Of a DNA stretch of 64,000 bases, positions 62,832-64,000 are shown piece after piece. Every line of letters begins with the position of its first letter. Within the stretch, counting starts at the first letter, position 1. Origin of the DNA: Coriobacteriales bacterium OH1046 (GTDB lineage: Bacteria; Actinomycetota; Coriobacteriia; Coriobacteriales; Atopobiaceae). A program made the translations under genes and the position numbers. The notes below the pieces were generated by a model. The model was not told the origin of the DNA. It was given only the letters and a program-made list of their open reading frames with translations, and did not search any database. Where the stretch lies: NCBI GenBank assembly GCA_004010535.1, contig RQYE01000003.1:62001-126000 (forward strand), in the 5' to 3' direction.

Positions 62832-64000
62832 ATGGCAGAACCCGATGAGAAGGCGCAGGCGGCGATCGACGAGGCGTTGGCCAGGGAGGCCGAGGCGCAG
62901 GCCGGAAGCGAGGAGTACTCCCTGAGCGACGACCGCCGCGTCAAAACGCTCTCTCCCACAGCCCTCGTCGTCAAGCGCTTCCTGCGCAACCGCGTGGCCA
63001 TGGCCGGCCTCATCATCCTCGCGTTCATGTTCATCTTCTCCTTCGTGGGCGGGGTGGTGAGCCCCTATCGCGAGGACCAGCTCTTCTACCGCTACGACGA
63101 CCAGAACAAGCAGTACGCGGGCGTCACCAGAAACACCGACTTCCGCTATATCACCGAGAACGACTCCGATTTCCCCAGCGTGGCACGCGCCAAGATCGTG
63201 CTCGCCCTCAAGAGCGGCGAGCCCACCTTCGAGGCCGGGGACATCACCTACCGCTATGAGGAGGTGGGCGAGGATTTCTACGCCATCTACGCGGGCGATG
63301 GGGACTATCCGGTTGCCCTCGCCACCTACAACACGGTGAGCAATTCGCTCTCGAACGACAAGCTCCCCTTCGCCTTCCAGTACGCCATCCTCTTGGCGGC
63401 CACCAATGGGAAGACCTCGTTCGAGTACGAGGGGAAGACCTACACCATCGACGAGGCGGGCTCGGTCATGGACGGCGCGACCGAGGTCGCCTATGCCAGC
63501 CGCTACGTCATCCGTGCCATCATGTCCGATGTCTTCCTCACCCGCATGTTCAAGGAGCAGCTGGTCGAGGCCATCGATGCCGGTGAAAGCGAGTTCCACT
63601 TCACCGACGAGGACGGTGTCACGGCCGGCTACACCATCTCCTTCGATTCCGCGACCCAGGGCTGGTCGGTCATGCGGTCCGCCTCCTCCAAGGTCTTCGA
63701 CACCTACTCACCGCCCAGCTGGGAGCACCCGCTGGGAACCGATCGCAACGGCATGGACATGCTCACGCGCCTCATGTACGGTGGCCGCGTGTCGCTCTAC
63801 ATCGGCTTCATCGTCGTCTTCATCGAGACTGCCATCGGCGTCATCTCAGGCGGCATCTCCGGCTACTTCGGCGGTTGGGTCGACAACCTCATCATGCGCA
63901 TCGTGGATGTGTTCTACTGCATCCCCTCCCTGCCGATCATCATCATCTTAGGCGCCGCCATGGATGCCCTGCGCGTCGATCCCCAGATCCGCATGGTCTA
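62832..64000 (+). CDS. ABC transporter permease, DppC/OppC type with large insertion (partial)
   Basis: The gene runs off the window end; ~389 residues are visible. A cytoplasmic acidic N-terminus (~45 residues) leads to the first helix (FLRNRVAMAGLIILAFMFIFSFVGGVVSP). Then about 220 polar residues (76-297) precede the standard DppC motif HPLGTDRNGMDMLTRLMYGGRVSLYIGF. In the paralogue at 20107 that gap is about 20 residues. By topology the insertion would be extracytoplasmic. The remainder shows membrane segments up to the edge. GGGAGGCGAG precedes the ATG. Confidence 0.85.
   Translation, partial: MAEPDEKAQAAIDEALAREAEAQAGSEEYSLSDDRRVKTLSPTALVVKRFLRNRVAMAGLIILAFMFIFSFVGGVVSPYREDQLFYRYDDQNKQYAGVTRNTDFRYITENDSDFPSVARAKIVLALKSGEPTFEAGDITYRYEEVGEDFYAIYAGDGDYPVALATYNTVSNSLSNDKLPFAFQYAILLAATNGKTSFEYEGKTYTIDEAGSVMDGATEVAYASRYVIRAIMSDVFLTRMFKEQLVEAIDAGESEFHFTDEDGVTAGYTISFDSATQGWSVMRSASSKVFDTYSPPSWEHPLGTDRNGMDMLTRLMYGGRVSLYIGFIVVFIETAIGVISGGISGYFGGWVDNLIMRIVDVFYCIPSLPIIIILGAAMDALRVDPQIRMV

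Overview
The window is GC-rich, gene-dense bacterial chromosome, most likely from a gut-type member of the Coriobacteriia (Actinomycetota; Collinsella/Olsenella-like). The genus is an inference. Supporting it are the rapZ-yvcK-whiA block, the gap-pgk-tpiA-secG order, Tat-type lipoprotein signals, a strongly GC-biased third codon position and an anaerobe-type set of flavoproteins and peptide transporters. No rRNA, prophage or CRISPR array was seen.

Region by region: 1-2214 holds two DUF2974 (Mbeg1-like) hydrolases and an unknown gene. 2234-7578 is a minus-strand block of three flavoproteins and an Mrp/ApbC ATPase. 7579-7941 is a divergent promoter region containing a perfect 41-bp inverted repeat. 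7942-17138 carries uvrA, a YbaK deacylase, murJ, a FemAB/ATP-grasp fusion and uvrC. 17406-27283 is a probable sialic-acid operon: a SatABCD-type ABC transporter, a two-domain esterase, nanA, a ROK kinase and nanE. NanE abuts rapZ-yvcK-whiA (27284-30145). Next come gap, pgk, tpiA and secG (30327-34083), tRNA-Leu, and a partner-switching pair (a PP2C phosphatase and a STAS-kinase fusion). After these lie tRNA-Gly/Cys, a cysteine desulfurase with mnmA, tRNA-Val and an ABC exporter pair.

42404-53932 is the most distinctive region. A PucR-family regulator and an alpha/beta hydrolase diverge from a cluster encoding a fused FdrA-YlbE protein (AllF-AllG), a DUF2877 protein (AllH), two SDF-family carboxylate symporters, an AllD-like dehydrogenase and carbamate kinase. 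Together these would import a ureido acid, oxidise ureidoglycolate to oxalurate, split oxalurate to oxamate plus carbamoyl phosphate, and make ATP from the latter. No allantoinase or allantoate-processing gene is present, so this looks like a stand-alone ureidoglycolate/oxalurate energy module.

53933-54425 is a gene-free stretch packed with palindromes. Then follow pepF, a small membrane protein, an MFS pseudogene (one nonsense codon and one frameshift), and a REP-associated tyrosine transposase (RAYT) bracketed by inverted copies of a 27-nt REP. Related REP copies occur elsewhere in the window and supply the stop codons of several genes. The window ends in a second peptide-type ABC operon with an unusually large binding protein and a permease with a roughly 220-residue extracytoplasmic insertion; the permease runs off the end.
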